From Stenotrophomonas maltophilia (GTDB taxonomy: Bacteria > Pseudomonadota > Gammaproteobacteria > Xanthomonadales > Xanthomonadaceae), in the NCBI RefSeq assembly GCF_002205165.1, contig NZ_NIVS01000013.1:1-64000 (forward strand): a DNA stretch of 64,000 nucleotides, in the 5' to 3' direction. A program made the position numbers and the translations under genes. Below are positions 1 through 6,507 of the stretch, one piece after another. Every line of letters starts with the position of its first letter. Position 1 is the stretch's first letter. A model generated the notes under the pieces. It searched no databases, had not been told where the DNA came from, and saw only the letters and a program-made list of their open reading frames with translations.

Positions 1-13
1 GCTTCGTGCTCAT
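1..13 (-). CDS. Start of a leftward early-operon gene (partial)
   Basis: An ATG on the minus strand at 13 is preceded by a strong Shine-Dalgarno sequence, GGAGGTGGTT, at 23-14. Only four codons (Met-Ser-Thr-Lys) are inside the window. It follows the HTH gene ending at 55 in the same direction and is probably the next gene of the leftward early operon. Its function cannot be judged. Confidence 0.5.
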
Positions 14-54
14 AACCACCTCCGCCTAAGCCATAGTTTATGGCTGCGAGGTGT

Positions 55-459
55 CTACGGAACCCTGGGCGATTCAGTTGCACCCTTTTCAAAGGGTGCA
101 GAATTTGCACCCTTTGAATCTGAGCCGGATACGTCACCGTCGTTCGAGGCGGCCAGATCCTCGCCCTTGATCCAACGCGGGCTGATCCGATACTCGCGCG
201 GGCGTCCGCCAGACTTGTAGCCGGACATGCGGCCGCCGCCAGCGTTCACCAGCTCCAGCCAGCCGCTCTGCTCCATCTTGCGGAGCTGGTACTGCACAGA
301 GCGCTCAGACTGCCTCGACTTCACCGCAAGGCTGGCGATCGACGGGAAAATGTGGGTGCCATCGTCATGGGCGTGGTCGGCCAGGGCCAACGCCAGCAGC
401 ATCTCGCCGCCGCCCGCCGGATACCTGTCGAACACCATGCCGGTCATTCGTGCTGCCAT
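55..459 (-). CDS. Helix-turn-helix phage protein, possible replication initiator or regulator
   Basis: This 134-residue protein has an N-terminal winged-helix-like region. Residues about 38-70 (FPSIASLAVKSRQSERSVQY and onward) resemble the DNA-binding segment of phage replication-O-type and HTH_36 proteins that read a fixed set of origins or operators. The C-terminal third is polar and low in complexity. It is the fourth gene of the leftward operon and starts 1 nt after the preceding stop. Phage genes in this position often start replication. That role is inferred from position and the HTH only. Confidence 0.55.
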   Translation of the reverse strand: MAARMTGMVFDRYPAGGGEMLLALALADHAHDDGTHIFPSIASLAVKSRQSERSVQYQLRKMEQSGWLELVNAGGGRMSGYKSGGRPREYRISPRWIKGEDLAASNDGDVSGSDSKGANSAPFEKGATESPRVP

Positions 460-460
460 G

Positions 461-772
461 TCAGATCACCAACGCCAGGTTCTCGCCCGGGGCTACAGGC
501 CACCAGGTGCACGCGCTGCGGCCGCTGACCGGGCACGGCATGGCCGGGCCGCGCCATACCTGTTTGGTCTTCAACAGCTCAGGCAGGCGGCGCGCCAGCA
601 TGTAGCGGTCCAGGCCGGTCACGTCGGCCAGCTTCATGCTGGTCAGCCCAGGGTGCTGCTTCACGGCGGCGGCAGCCTTGGACTGCTGGTCACGCTGGAT
701 GCCGCTGGCGGCCACGTAGCTCCCGGCCTCATGGCTGGTGCTGATATCGGTTGAACGGGCCAGATGGTTCAT
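461..772 (-). CDS. Small winged-helix-like early phage protein
   Basis: This is a 103-residue protein of unknown function. The central part (about residues 30-72) has a helical pattern, VKQHPGLTSMKLADVTGLDR followed by RRLPELL, that reads like a helix-turn-helix or winged-helix fold, as in small early regulators that check promoter or origin sites. The start overlaps the stop of the upstream gene (ATGA), so the two are translationally coupled. I do not recognise a named family. Confidence 0.5.
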   Translation of the reverse strand: MNHLARSTDISTSHEAGSYVAASGIQRDQQSKAAAAVKQHPGLTSMKLADVTGLDRYMLARRLPELLKTKQVWRGPAMPCPVSGRSACTWWPVAPGENLALVI

Positions 773-1350
773 GCCAACTGCTCCAGGCCGATTACCTTCA
801 ACAGCGACTTTCGGAAGGTCACCAGGCTGATCAACATGTCGTCGGTGCCGTTGATGATCCGGCGTGCGTATGGCCGGTCCTTCTCGTCGATCACACCATC
901 CGCAACAGCAGGACTGAGCGCGGCCACCAGCTCACCGAAGTCCGTCATCAACTGCCCAACGCCAGCCGTGTCACACGATTCCTCAATGGCATCAAGGCGG
1001 ATCGGCAGAACACCGCGGCGGCGGCCCAGCTCGCGCTCGCAACTCGAGCGGTATGGCTCTGGAAGGCTGAGAACCCAGGCGTCCTCCAGATTGGCAGGCA
1101 GGGTCTTGACCACCCCATCGAGGTAGCGGCCCAAGATTTGTCCGTTGTGCTTCTTGTCGGAATCGCAGTCACCGCCGCGCGTGATCCGGAACGGAACCTC
1201 GCGGTCGTCTTCAGCCAACCGATTCAGGTACATGTCGGCCACTGCCATGGCGAACGATCGGCGATTGCTGCCGGTGTCGCGCAGCATCTGCTCGGTGAAG
1301 GCGTAGATCACGGTCTGTCGCTTCGGCAGAAAATGGGTCGCATGCTTCAT
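769..1350 (-). CDS. Conserved early phage protein, CII-position gene
   Basis: This protein has 193 residues, no signal peptide and no membrane segment. It opens with a helical stretch (TVIYAFTEQMLRDTGSNRRS) and is mainly helical throughout. It is the second gene after the Cro-like gene, the slot lambdoid phages use for CII-type activators, and it is coupled by ATGA to the next gene. I see no clear DNA-binding motif. It may be a regulator or a replication accessory protein, but position is the only argument and function is unknown. Confidence 0.5.
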   Translation of the reverse strand: MKHATHFLPKRQTVIYAFTEQMLRDTGSNRRSFAMAVADMYLNRLAEDDREVPFRITRGGDCDSDKKHNGQILGRYLDGVVKTLPANLEDAWVLSLPEPYRSSCERELGRRRGVLPIRLDAIEESCDTAGVGQLMTDFGELVAALSPAVADGVIDEKDRPYARRIINGTDDMLISLVTFRKSLLKVIGLEQLA

Positions 1351-1419
1351 GACGGGGTCTCAGCTCGGCGCCACACTTGGGCCATGGAAGAATTCAATTC
1401 AGGGACGAACGCTGGCCGG

Positions 1420-1866
1420 TCAGGCCGCGTGCACTTCAAGGTCGATTCGGCCAGCGTCCGGGTCATCCGGAGCGGCTTGGGCGGCCGGCGGCACTTCCTG
1501 CACGCCCAGCAGCTTCAGCACCTGCGGCAGCGCCGGGACGCTCTGCTCTTCCGGCCAGGCCTCTACCTGCTTAACAGGCAGCCTCAGCAGCTTCGCCAGC
1601 GGCGCATCGGTCTTGAAACCGAACTTCGCCCGCAGCGCGCGCTTGCTCATCCGGCTATCGACCTCCGCGCCGATCACGGCCCGGTTGCTCCCGTAGTGTT
1701 CGGGCTTCATCGCTGCCAGCTTGAAAGCTGCTTCAGCGCGCGGTGACCTGGTACGTCCAGCCAGGATTTCGCGAACAGCATTGGGCGTAACGCCCATTCC
1801 GACAGCCAACTGATCAACAGTCGCGCCGGCGCTCAACAACCCTTCGATGTGGGATTTCCAGTCCAT
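1420..1866 (-). CDS. Cro-like HTH regulator, first gene of the leftward operon
   Basis: The N-terminal half carries a helix-turn-helix: VDQLAVGMGVTPNAVREIL near residues 17-35. It faces away from the repressor gene, which is the arrangement of a Cro or antirepressor. The remainder (KFGFKTDAPLAKLLRLPVKQ) may hold a second helical module. I place the start at the ATG at 1866 (148 aa). Another in-frame ATG at 1872 gives 150 aa. The predicted promoter (-35 at 1903-1898, -10 at 1880-1875) would start RNA near 1868, so translation may be leaderless. Two 14-bp operators lie across that promoter, so the repressor should silence this gene in the lysogen. Confidence 0.6.
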   Translation of the reverse strand: MDWKSHIEGLLSAGATVDQLAVGMGVTPNAVREILAGRTRSPRAEAAFKLAAMKPEHYGSNRAVIGAEVDSRMSKRALRAKFGFKTDAPLAKLLRLPVKQVEAWPEEQSVPALPQVLKLLGVQEVPPAAQAAPDDPDAGRIDLEVHAA

Positions 1867-1874
1867 GGACATGC

Positions 1875-1928
1875 AAGCTACAGAATCCTGTAATTCCAGT
1901 CAACAGCATTCTGTTACAGAGTTCTGTG
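1875..1928. promoter_or_regulatory. Repressor operator cluster and leftward early promoter
   Basis: There are three 14-bp imperfect palindromes: TACAGAATCCTGTA at 1879-1892, AACAGCATTCTGTT at 1902-1915 and TACAGAGTTCTGTG at 1915-1928. The minus strand has a -35 TTGACT (1903-1898), a 17-bp spacer and a -10 TAGCTT (1880-1875), each touching an operator. The 14-bp ACAG-N6-CTGT form resembles 434-type operators. The third site lies just upstream of the repressor start codon and could serve autoregulation. The same motif recurs at 3887-3923. Confidence 0.75.
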
Positions 1929-1939
1929 ACCATTGTTCG

Positions 1940-2623
1940 ATGGAAACCATCGGCACCCGACTCCGCAAAGAGCGGACCCTGCAGAACATCAGCCGCACCG
2001 CGCTCGCGCAGACGACCGGGGTCGGCTACAGCACCCTGGCCGAGCTGGAACGGGGAGGCATGCAGACCAGCACCAAGCTGCGGGTGATCGCAGATGCCTT
2101 GGGCGTATCGCTGCGCTGGCTTGAAACCGGCAAGGGCCCGAAGCAGGAATCCGGGGCCCCGCTCCCTTCCGCGAGGGTCGCGGCGTCTGAGACCAGGCCG
2201 GACTATGTTCACGTCCAGCAACTGGACGGAGAAGCAGGCATGGGGGAAGGACGAGTCAACGAGGATTACCCGGAAGTGGTACGCGCCATGGACTTCGAGC
2301 CTGGCTATATCCGGTCAGTCGTCGGCTTCGTGCCGCCGCCGGGGCGCCTGGTGCTGGTCACCGGTCGGGGCGACTCGATGATCCCGGTGATTCAGCCGGG
2401 CGAGGCGCTGATCGTCGACACCGGCGTGACCGCCTTCGACGGTGACGGCATCTACCTGATCAACACGGGGAACGGCCAGCAGATCAAGGCGCTGCAGGAC
2501 CGCGGCGACGCAGTCTATGTGGTCAGCGCCAACGCAGGCCTGTATCCCGCCTTCCCTCTCCCCACTCAGACGGTTATCGGCGGCAAGGTCTATCTACGAA
2601 ACCGAATCGACCGCCTGAACTAG
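1940..2623 (+). CDS. CI-type phage repressor, HTH plus S24 peptidase domain
   Basis: This 227-residue repressor has an N-terminal XRE helix-turn-helix (residues about 5-60; ALAQTTGVGYSTLAELERG contains the recognition helix) and a C-terminal LexA/UmuD-type S24 peptidase. The catalytic pair appears as Ser146 in GDSM and Lys183 in QQIKALQ. Ala99-Gly100 is a plausible self-cleavage site. RecA-stimulated cleavage is known for this family, so the element is probably SOS-inducible. An upstream in-frame reading extends to 1847, but it would translate through the operators, and the HTH begins right after the ATG at 1940, so I chose that start. Confidence 0.88.
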   Translation: METIGTRLRKERTLQNISRTALAQTTGVGYSTLAELERGGMQTSTKLRVIADALGVSLRWLETGKGPKQESGAPLPSARVAASETRPDYVHVQQLDGEAGMGEGRVNEDYPEVVRAMDFEPGYIRSVVGFVPPPGRLVLVTGRGDSMIPVIQPGEALIVDTGVTAFDGDGIYLINTGNGQQIKALQDRGDAVYVVSANAGLYPAFPLPTQTVIGGKVYLRNRIDRLN

Positions 2624-2638
2624 AGACAAGGAAGAGCT

Positions 2639-3130
2639 GTGGCTTTGATGCAATGCCCTGACTGTCACAAGGAATTGAGCGATCGGGCCCACGCCTGCCC
2701 GCAATGTGGCCGCCCTCTGGCAGGCACGGTCGAAAAGAAGCCGACCAAGCACTACGGCTGCGGAACGCTGATCGTTGGGCTGGTCACCTTGTTTGCCGTC
2801 GCCACCTGTTGGAACGCCGCTCGGGATGGGCCGGCGGCGCCTGTGACGCGCGCCTCTCACGCATCAGACCGTCCCGAGAACGCCGAGATAGTCCGAGCAT
2901 CCAAGACGGAACTTCGTCAGCTGACCGCCATTCGCAATGTCGAATGGGTGGACGGAGAGATGACGATCGCTGTGGAAGACAACGGCGGCAGCTGGGATAG
3001 CGTGGCCGACAGCACCTGCACCTGGCTGCGATCGCGCGGTTTCAAAGGTGATGTCGCGGTATCCGTGCTCGATGCGCCCGCGCTGCGAAACAAACGCTGG
3101 AAGCAACTGGCGCGGCAGCGCTGCAACTGA
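2639..3130 (+). CDS. Zinc-ribbon membrane protein co-transcribed with the repressor
   Basis: This 163-residue protein starts with a zinc-ribbon knuckle pair, CPDCHKELSDRAHACPQCGR, followed by one membrane segment (about residues 42-60) and a C-terminal domain of about 100 residues holding two Cys. The start is a GTG at 2639 with an AAGGAAG Shine-Dalgarno just upstream; the ATG at 2648 is spaced less well. It lies 15 nt after the repressor stop, so it should be expressed in the lysogen. Genes in that position often alter the host, for example by superinfection exclusion. That role is inferred; no family is recognised. Confidence 0.6.
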   Translation: MALMQCPDCHKELSDRAHACPQCGRPLAGTVEKKPTKHYGCGTLIVGLVTLFAVATCWNAARDGPAAPVTRASHASDRPENAEIVRASKTELRQLTAIRNVEWVDGEMTIAVEDNGGSWDSVADSTCTWLRSRGFKGDVAVSVLDAPALRNKRWKQLARQRCN

Positions 3131-3163
3131 GCAGCGGCCGGCACAGGTGCCGACCACGCCCTT

Positions 3164-3763
3164 TTATTCTCCAGCGCCGGCCGTCGTGCCGGCCTTGGGG
3201 GCCAGGAACTGGAACAGGGTGGAGTCAGCAAAAAGCTCACCCAGAACCGACGACACCCCATTGTTGAGATCTTCCTGGTTCTTGCCAGCGGCGGGCACAA
3301 ACAGAACGCGGCGTTCCTTGTCGCTGATGTACATTTTCTCATAGCTGTCGCCAGGCTTGGCCGCCACAGCCTTCATGGCCGCGTTGACGGCGACGCCGCC
3401 GCTCCAGAAACCGATAGAGGTCGAGTACTCCAGCGCGCGGATCTCGATCGACAGCTTGGTCGCGGACTCCGAGTAGGGGACGACCTTGAACCCGCGGCTG
3501 GTCAGCCCCTCGGCTACCTGCTCTTCAAACACCTCTGCGATGTCCTGCGTTGTGGTGATCTCGGCAGCTTTGCCGTGGAAGTTGCCGCGATGGCCGAGGG
3601 ACTTGGTGGGCCGCTCGTCAACCACCCGTAGCCCAACCGGTGTGCCCTGCCCTTCCTGGCTCTTTGCCACAACCACTGTCGGAGCAAAGCGGGCCTGCTG
3701 CCTGGTGTACGAGCATGCGGACAGCGCCAGCACGGTGGCAACTGCGATCAGAACCTTCTTCAT
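3164..3763 (-). CDS. YajG-like outer-membrane lipoprotein, phage cargo
   Basis: The protein is 199 residues long when started at the ATG at 3763. It begins with a lipoprotein signal, MKKVLIAVATVLALSACSYT, with a lipobox LSAC and lipidation predicted on the Cys. The mature part (PTVVVAKSQEGQGTPVGLRV, then VAEGLTSRGFKVVPYSE) follows the YajG / Lipoprotein_16 pattern, a beta-alpha protein of unknown role found in many gammaproteobacteria. A longer reading to 3904 would place the signal peptide internally, so it was rejected. The gene stands alone between the repressor unit and the early operon in reverse orientation, which is typical of a moron. Confidence 0.7.
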   Translation of the reverse strand: MKKVLIAVATVLALSACSYTRQQARFAPTVVVAKSQEGQGTPVGLRVVDERPTKSLGHRGNFHGKAAEITTTQDIAEVFEEQVAEGLTSRGFKVVPYSESATKLSIEIRALEYSTSIGFWSGGVAVNAAMKAVAAKPGDSYEKMYISDKERRVLFVPAAGKNQEDLNNGVSSVLGELFADSTLFQFLAPKAGTTAGAGE

Positions 3764-3886
3764 CCCTGTCCCCTGTATCCATTCGTATGCATCGCGCGGG
3801 CGCCGCGGCGCGCGCCGTAAGGGGCAATGGTGACATCCGCCCATCTCGCGATCCAGTAGCCCCGTGGAATTGCCACTGCAAAAAGC

Positions 3887-3927
3887 TACAGAATCCTGTT
3901 GCACACAGCTACAGGATTCTGTAGTCT
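3887..3927 (+). promoter_or_regulatory. Second repressor-operator pair with rightward early promoter
   Basis: TACAGAATCCTGTT (3887-3900) and TACAGGATTCTGTA (3910-3923) start 23 bp apart. The second is the exact reverse complement of the operator at 1879-1892. A -35 TTGCAC (3899-3904) and a -10 TAGTCT (3922-3927) with a 17-bp spacer sit at the operator edges, exactly as in the leftward promoter. RNA would start near 3934, giving a leader of about 45 nt before the gene at 3979. Shared repression of both early operons follows as an inference. Confidence 0.72.
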
Positions 3928-3978
3928 GGCCCGGTCGCCCCAGTAACAGCCCATCCGGGCCGGGGCACGGAGACTTCC

Positions 3979-4230
3979 ATGGCTTCCATCACCGTCAGCG
4001 CGCGCGCCATCCCCGTCGTGGAAGCGCGCCCCAACACCAGCAGCATCGTCATCAAGGTTGGCGAAGCCACCGTCAGCCTCGCACCCGACGAGGTCGCCCA
4101 GCTCTGCCAGGACCTGTCCCGCGCCTGCCTCCAGCTGCGCCGCACGGCCAGCGCACGGCGCGGGATGGTGCCCGCCGGCCGCATCGAGATCTCCCGCGGC
4201 AACACCGACCTCGTCGAGGTGCAGGCATGA
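3979..4230 (+). CDS. First gene of the rightward early operon, unknown
   Basis: This 83-residue acidic/basic mixed protein has no recognisable motif beyond an alternating beta-like first half (SIVIKVGEATVSL) and a helical middle (DEVAQLCQDLSRACLQL). A GGAGAC Shine-Dalgarno precedes the ATG. Its stop overlaps the next start (ATGA). Short beta-hairpin plus helix proteins like this are common in phage early operons. No function is assigned. Confidence 0.5.
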   Translation: MASITVSARAIPVVEARPNTSSIVIKVGEATVSLAPDEVAQLCQDLSRACLQLRRTASARRGMVPAGRIEISRGNTDLVEVQA

Positions 4231-4640
4231 GCAGGAGCGGATACAGCGACGACTGCGAGAACTGGTCCCTTATCCGCTGGCGTGGGGCCGTCGCCTCGGC
4301 CATTCGCGGCAAGCGCGGCCAGCAGTTCCTGATCGAACTCCGTGAAGCGCTGGACGCTATGCCGGAAAAAAGGCTGATCGCTGATGAGCTGCAGGACAAC
4401 AGCGGCTGCTACTGCACGCTGGGCGTCATCGGCGCAAAGCGCGGCGTCGACATGAGCGGCCTTGATCCGTCCGACCGTGAGGCCGTAAGCCAGAAGTTCG
4501 GCGTGGCCGAGGCATTGGCTGCCGAGATCGCCTTCGAGAACGACGGCGAGTGGCGCTGGGAGAAGGAGACTCCTGAGGCCCGATGGGCACGCATGAGGAA
4601 GTGGGTCGGCGACCAGATCCGCGAAGGCGGTGCCGCATGA
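4227..4640 (+). CDS. Conserved phage early protein, unknown
   Basis: The 137-residue protein starts at the ATG overlapping the previous stop. Readable parts are WSLIRWRGAVASAIRGKRGQ, FLIELREALDAMPEKRLIAD, and CYCTLGVIGAKRGVDM, then a helical tail rich in Trp and Glu. This pattern recurs in small proteins of xanthomonad and pseudomonad prophages, but I do not know their role. It is coupled to the following gene by another ATGA. Confidence 0.55.
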   Translation: MSRSGYSDDCENWSLIRWRGAVASAIRGKRGQQFLIELREALDAMPEKRLIADELQDNSGCYCTLGVIGAKRGVDMSGLDPSDREAVSQKFGVAEALAAEIAFENDGEWRWEKETPEARWARMRKWVGDQIREGGAA

Positions 4641-4873
4641 GCGCCGTCATCCTCCAGTTCCCCACCAACACCGCCCAGCGCGCCAACGGCGCCGGCCTGG
4701 CCGTGGCGATCGCCGCCAAGCGCATGGGGTATCGCCCGCACCACATCGCCCGTGCCGCTGCCCTCGCCCGCCGCGAGGTGCTGGACGGCCACAAGAGCGC
4801 TGCCCGTGCCGTCGCCGACATGACCCGCGACCTTTCCCGCGCCGCCAGCACCAACGCGCCGGGGGCCGCATGA
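4637..4873 (+). CDS. Small basic early phage protein, unknown
   Basis: The protein has 78 residues, is Ala- and Arg-rich and largely helical (LAVAIAAKRMGYRPHHIARA). The start is the ATG at 4637 in an ATGA junction; a reading from 4583 would overlap the upstream gene by 58 nt and was not chosen. Composition suggests nucleic-acid contact, but no motif proves it. Confidence 0.45.
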   Translation: MSAVILQFPTNTAQRANGAGLAVAIAAKRMGYRPHHIARAAALARREVLDGHKSAARAVADMTRDLSRAASTNAPGAA

Positions 4874-5004
4874 GCGCGATCGATTTCGCCTTCGGCCTGA
4901 TCGTCGGCTTCGCCGCTGGCGCCCTCGTCGCCACCGCATGGCTGCAGCGCCGCCAGGAAGAACAGTTCGCCAAGCTCATGGAGCAGATCCGATGCGCTGG
5001 CTGA
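4870..5004 (+). CDS. Tiny single-pass membrane protein
   Basis: This is a 44-residue peptide with one hydrophobic segment (FAFGLIVGFAAGALVATAWL, residues about 5-25) followed by a charged helix. It resembles small phage or plasmid inner-membrane peptides. It starts in an ATGA overlap and itself overlaps the next gene by 13 nt, which supports that it is translated. Function is unknown. Confidence 0.45.
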   Translation: MSAIDFAFGLIVGFAAGALVATAWLQRRQEEQFAKLMEQIRCAG

Positions 5005-5174
5005 GCCGTCACTGGCGCGCCGCCCTGCTGGCGCTGGCCACCGCGCTGCTCGGGCTCGTCTCTTTCGGGATGGCATGGGTGCGGATCTACGACACGGGCA
5101 TCTACCTGCTGATGGGCGCCCTGCTGTGCGCCAGCTTCGTGCCCGACGCCTGGAGGCGCGGCCGCGATGGCTGA
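4992..5174 (+). CDS. Small two-pass membrane protein
   Basis: This 60-residue protein has two hydrophobic helices, RAALLALATALLGLVSFGMA and GIYLLMGALLCASFV, joined by a short loop, with positively charged residues at the N-terminus. It overlaps both neighbours. Two adjacent tiny membrane proteins in an early operon are often accessory or exclusion-type genes, which is a guess here. Confidence 0.45.
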   Translation: MRWLSRHWRAALLALATALLGLVSFGMAWVRIYDTGIYLLMGALLCASFVPDAWRRGRDG

Positions 5175-5706
5175 CCCAACCGTGGCCTCCACCGTGCGCG
5201 CTATGCGGCGCGCTGGCGCCGCCGGCGAGCCAGTGCCCGCCGAGGTTGCCGCTGCCTGGGCAAAGGTCCTCATGGAGCAGCTGTATGGCACGCAGAAGCC
5301 GGTCCGCTACGAATGCCGGCTGCGCGGCAGCAGAGAGACTTGGGAAGAGGCCAAGCTCGAGGACGTGGCCAACCCGCGCCGCCGGAATCTGACCATCCGC
5401 GCGCTCTACCTGCACCCGCCGGTCGGAAGGCAGGACCACCGGTGGCCGCCCGGAAGCAATGGTGACGGCCGATGCCTGGACTGCGACGAAGCCGAATGGC
5501 TCGCAGGGCCGGACTGCCGGCCGCATGCCCCGCTCCGCGATCACCGCTCCGCCATGCCATTCCGCATCACCTGGTTGATCCAACCGCTCGAACAGCTCCA
5601 TTACCTGAGCAAGCACCTCAACCCTCTCGCCCGCGACAAATGGCGGAAGGAAGCCACCTACCTCATTGACCGCATCAGAGACAACGAGAAGGGAAGCCAG
5701 CCATGA
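5167..5706 (+). CDS. Early phage protein with a short Cys/His cluster, unknown
   Basis: The protein has 179 residues. The central segment contains CLDCDEAEW and a later CRPHAPLRDH, a possible metal-binding cluster, but spacing does not fit a classical zinc finger. The C-terminal part is helical (LEQLHYLSKHLNPLARDKWR). The ATG overlaps the upstream stop by 8 nt and the stop overlaps the next ATG. No family is recognised. Confidence 0.5.
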   Translation: MADPTVASTVRAMRRAGAAGEPVPAEVAAAWAKVLMEQLYGTQKPVRYECRLRGSRETWEEAKLEDVANPRRRNLTIRALYLHPPVGRQDHRWPPGSNGDGRCLDCDEAEWLAGPDCRPHAPLRDHRSAMPFRITWLIQPLEQLHYLSKHLNPLARDKWRKEATYLIDRIRDNEKGSQP

Positions 5707-6296
5707 CGACCGACATGCACAAAGCGCCATCTGTGGCGCGCAAAGCCCTCAACTCCCCGGGTAGTGCGACACCTGTGGCGCGTTATGACCTCAGCACCAG
5801 TGAGGACGGTCGCCGCTACATCGCCGAGTTCTTCGCCACTGAGCTGCGCCGGCACGACTTCACCGACTTCACCGACTACATCAGCACGCGCCTGGCTGCG
5901 GACTTCGCCTGCGCGCTGGCACAGCACCTCGCCGCCCGCCAGCCAGGGGCGCAGGTGCCGCGCGCGTGGCTGATCCATTGGTCACACATCCCGCTGGAAT
6001 CGACCGAGGTAACCACCAGCGCATCCCGCGTTGATGCAGTGAACGCCCTGACTGATCCGCCGCGCATAGAACCACTCTACGCCGCCCCGCCCGCGCAGGG
6101 CATCGACCTGGGGCAGCTGTGGGAGCAGGCGTACGCCGCGATGCTCGATCAGCGGAAGCGCAACAAGCACGACTGCTTTGTGTTGTGTTGCCTGAAGGAC
6201 GACGTGCAGAAGCTGATCGACGACCAGCGCGATGCAGCGCCGGGGCCGCGTATCAGCCAGGGCACGCACGATCCGAGCGGGGTGGCCAATGGCTGA
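5703..6296 (+). CDS. Early phage protein, unknown
   Basis: The protein has 197 residues, soluble and mostly helical in the middle (RRYIAEFFATELRRHDFTDF, then RLAADFACALAQHLAARQPG) with a Pro-rich linker and a C-terminal helix. The order of helical blocks is reminiscent of small phage accessory proteins, but I cannot name one. It is joined by overlaps to both neighbours and so belongs to the same transcript. Confidence 0.5.
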   Translation: MTTDMHKAPSVARKALNSPGSATPVARYDLSTSEDGRRYIAEFFATELRRHDFTDFTDYISTRLAADFACALAQHLAARQPGAQVPRAWLIHWSHIPLESTEVTTSASRVDAVNALTDPPRIEPLYAAPPAQGIDLGQLWEQAYAAMLDQRKRNKHDCFVLCCLKDDVQKLIDDQRDAAPGPRISQGTHDPSGVANG

Positions 6297-6507
6297 GATC
6301 GAACTCAACCGCGAGAAGTCCATGCGCATCCTCAACAGCGCCGATGCCTCCCCGGACGCGCGCGTGATCGCCGCGTTCGCCGTGATGTTCTTCGAGGCGA
6401 CAGAGCACGCAGACGACCTGGACCCGGAAACCTACGCCATCGCCCACAAGCTGCTGCGGATGGGCGCCAGCGAACTCGACCAGGCAAGGGAGCCGACCAA
6501 TGGCTGA
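6289..6507 (+). CDS. Small acidic early phage protein
   Basis: The protein has 72 residues, starting at the ATG at 6289 that overlaps the previous gene by 8 nt. It is acidic and helical (PDARVIAAFAVMFFEATEHA). It is the last intact gene before the reverse-oriented cargo gene at 6530-7294. Function is unknown. Confidence 0.5.
   Translation: MAEIELNREKSMRILNSADASPDARVIAAFAVMFFEATEHADDLDPETYAIAHKLLRMGASELDQAREPTNG

Noticed and set aside
1879..1928. LexA boxes at the repressor promoter
   Set aside because: The half-sites are ACAG-N6-CTGT, opposite in order to the E. coli CTGT-N8-ACAG LexA box, and they recur only at the element's own promoters.
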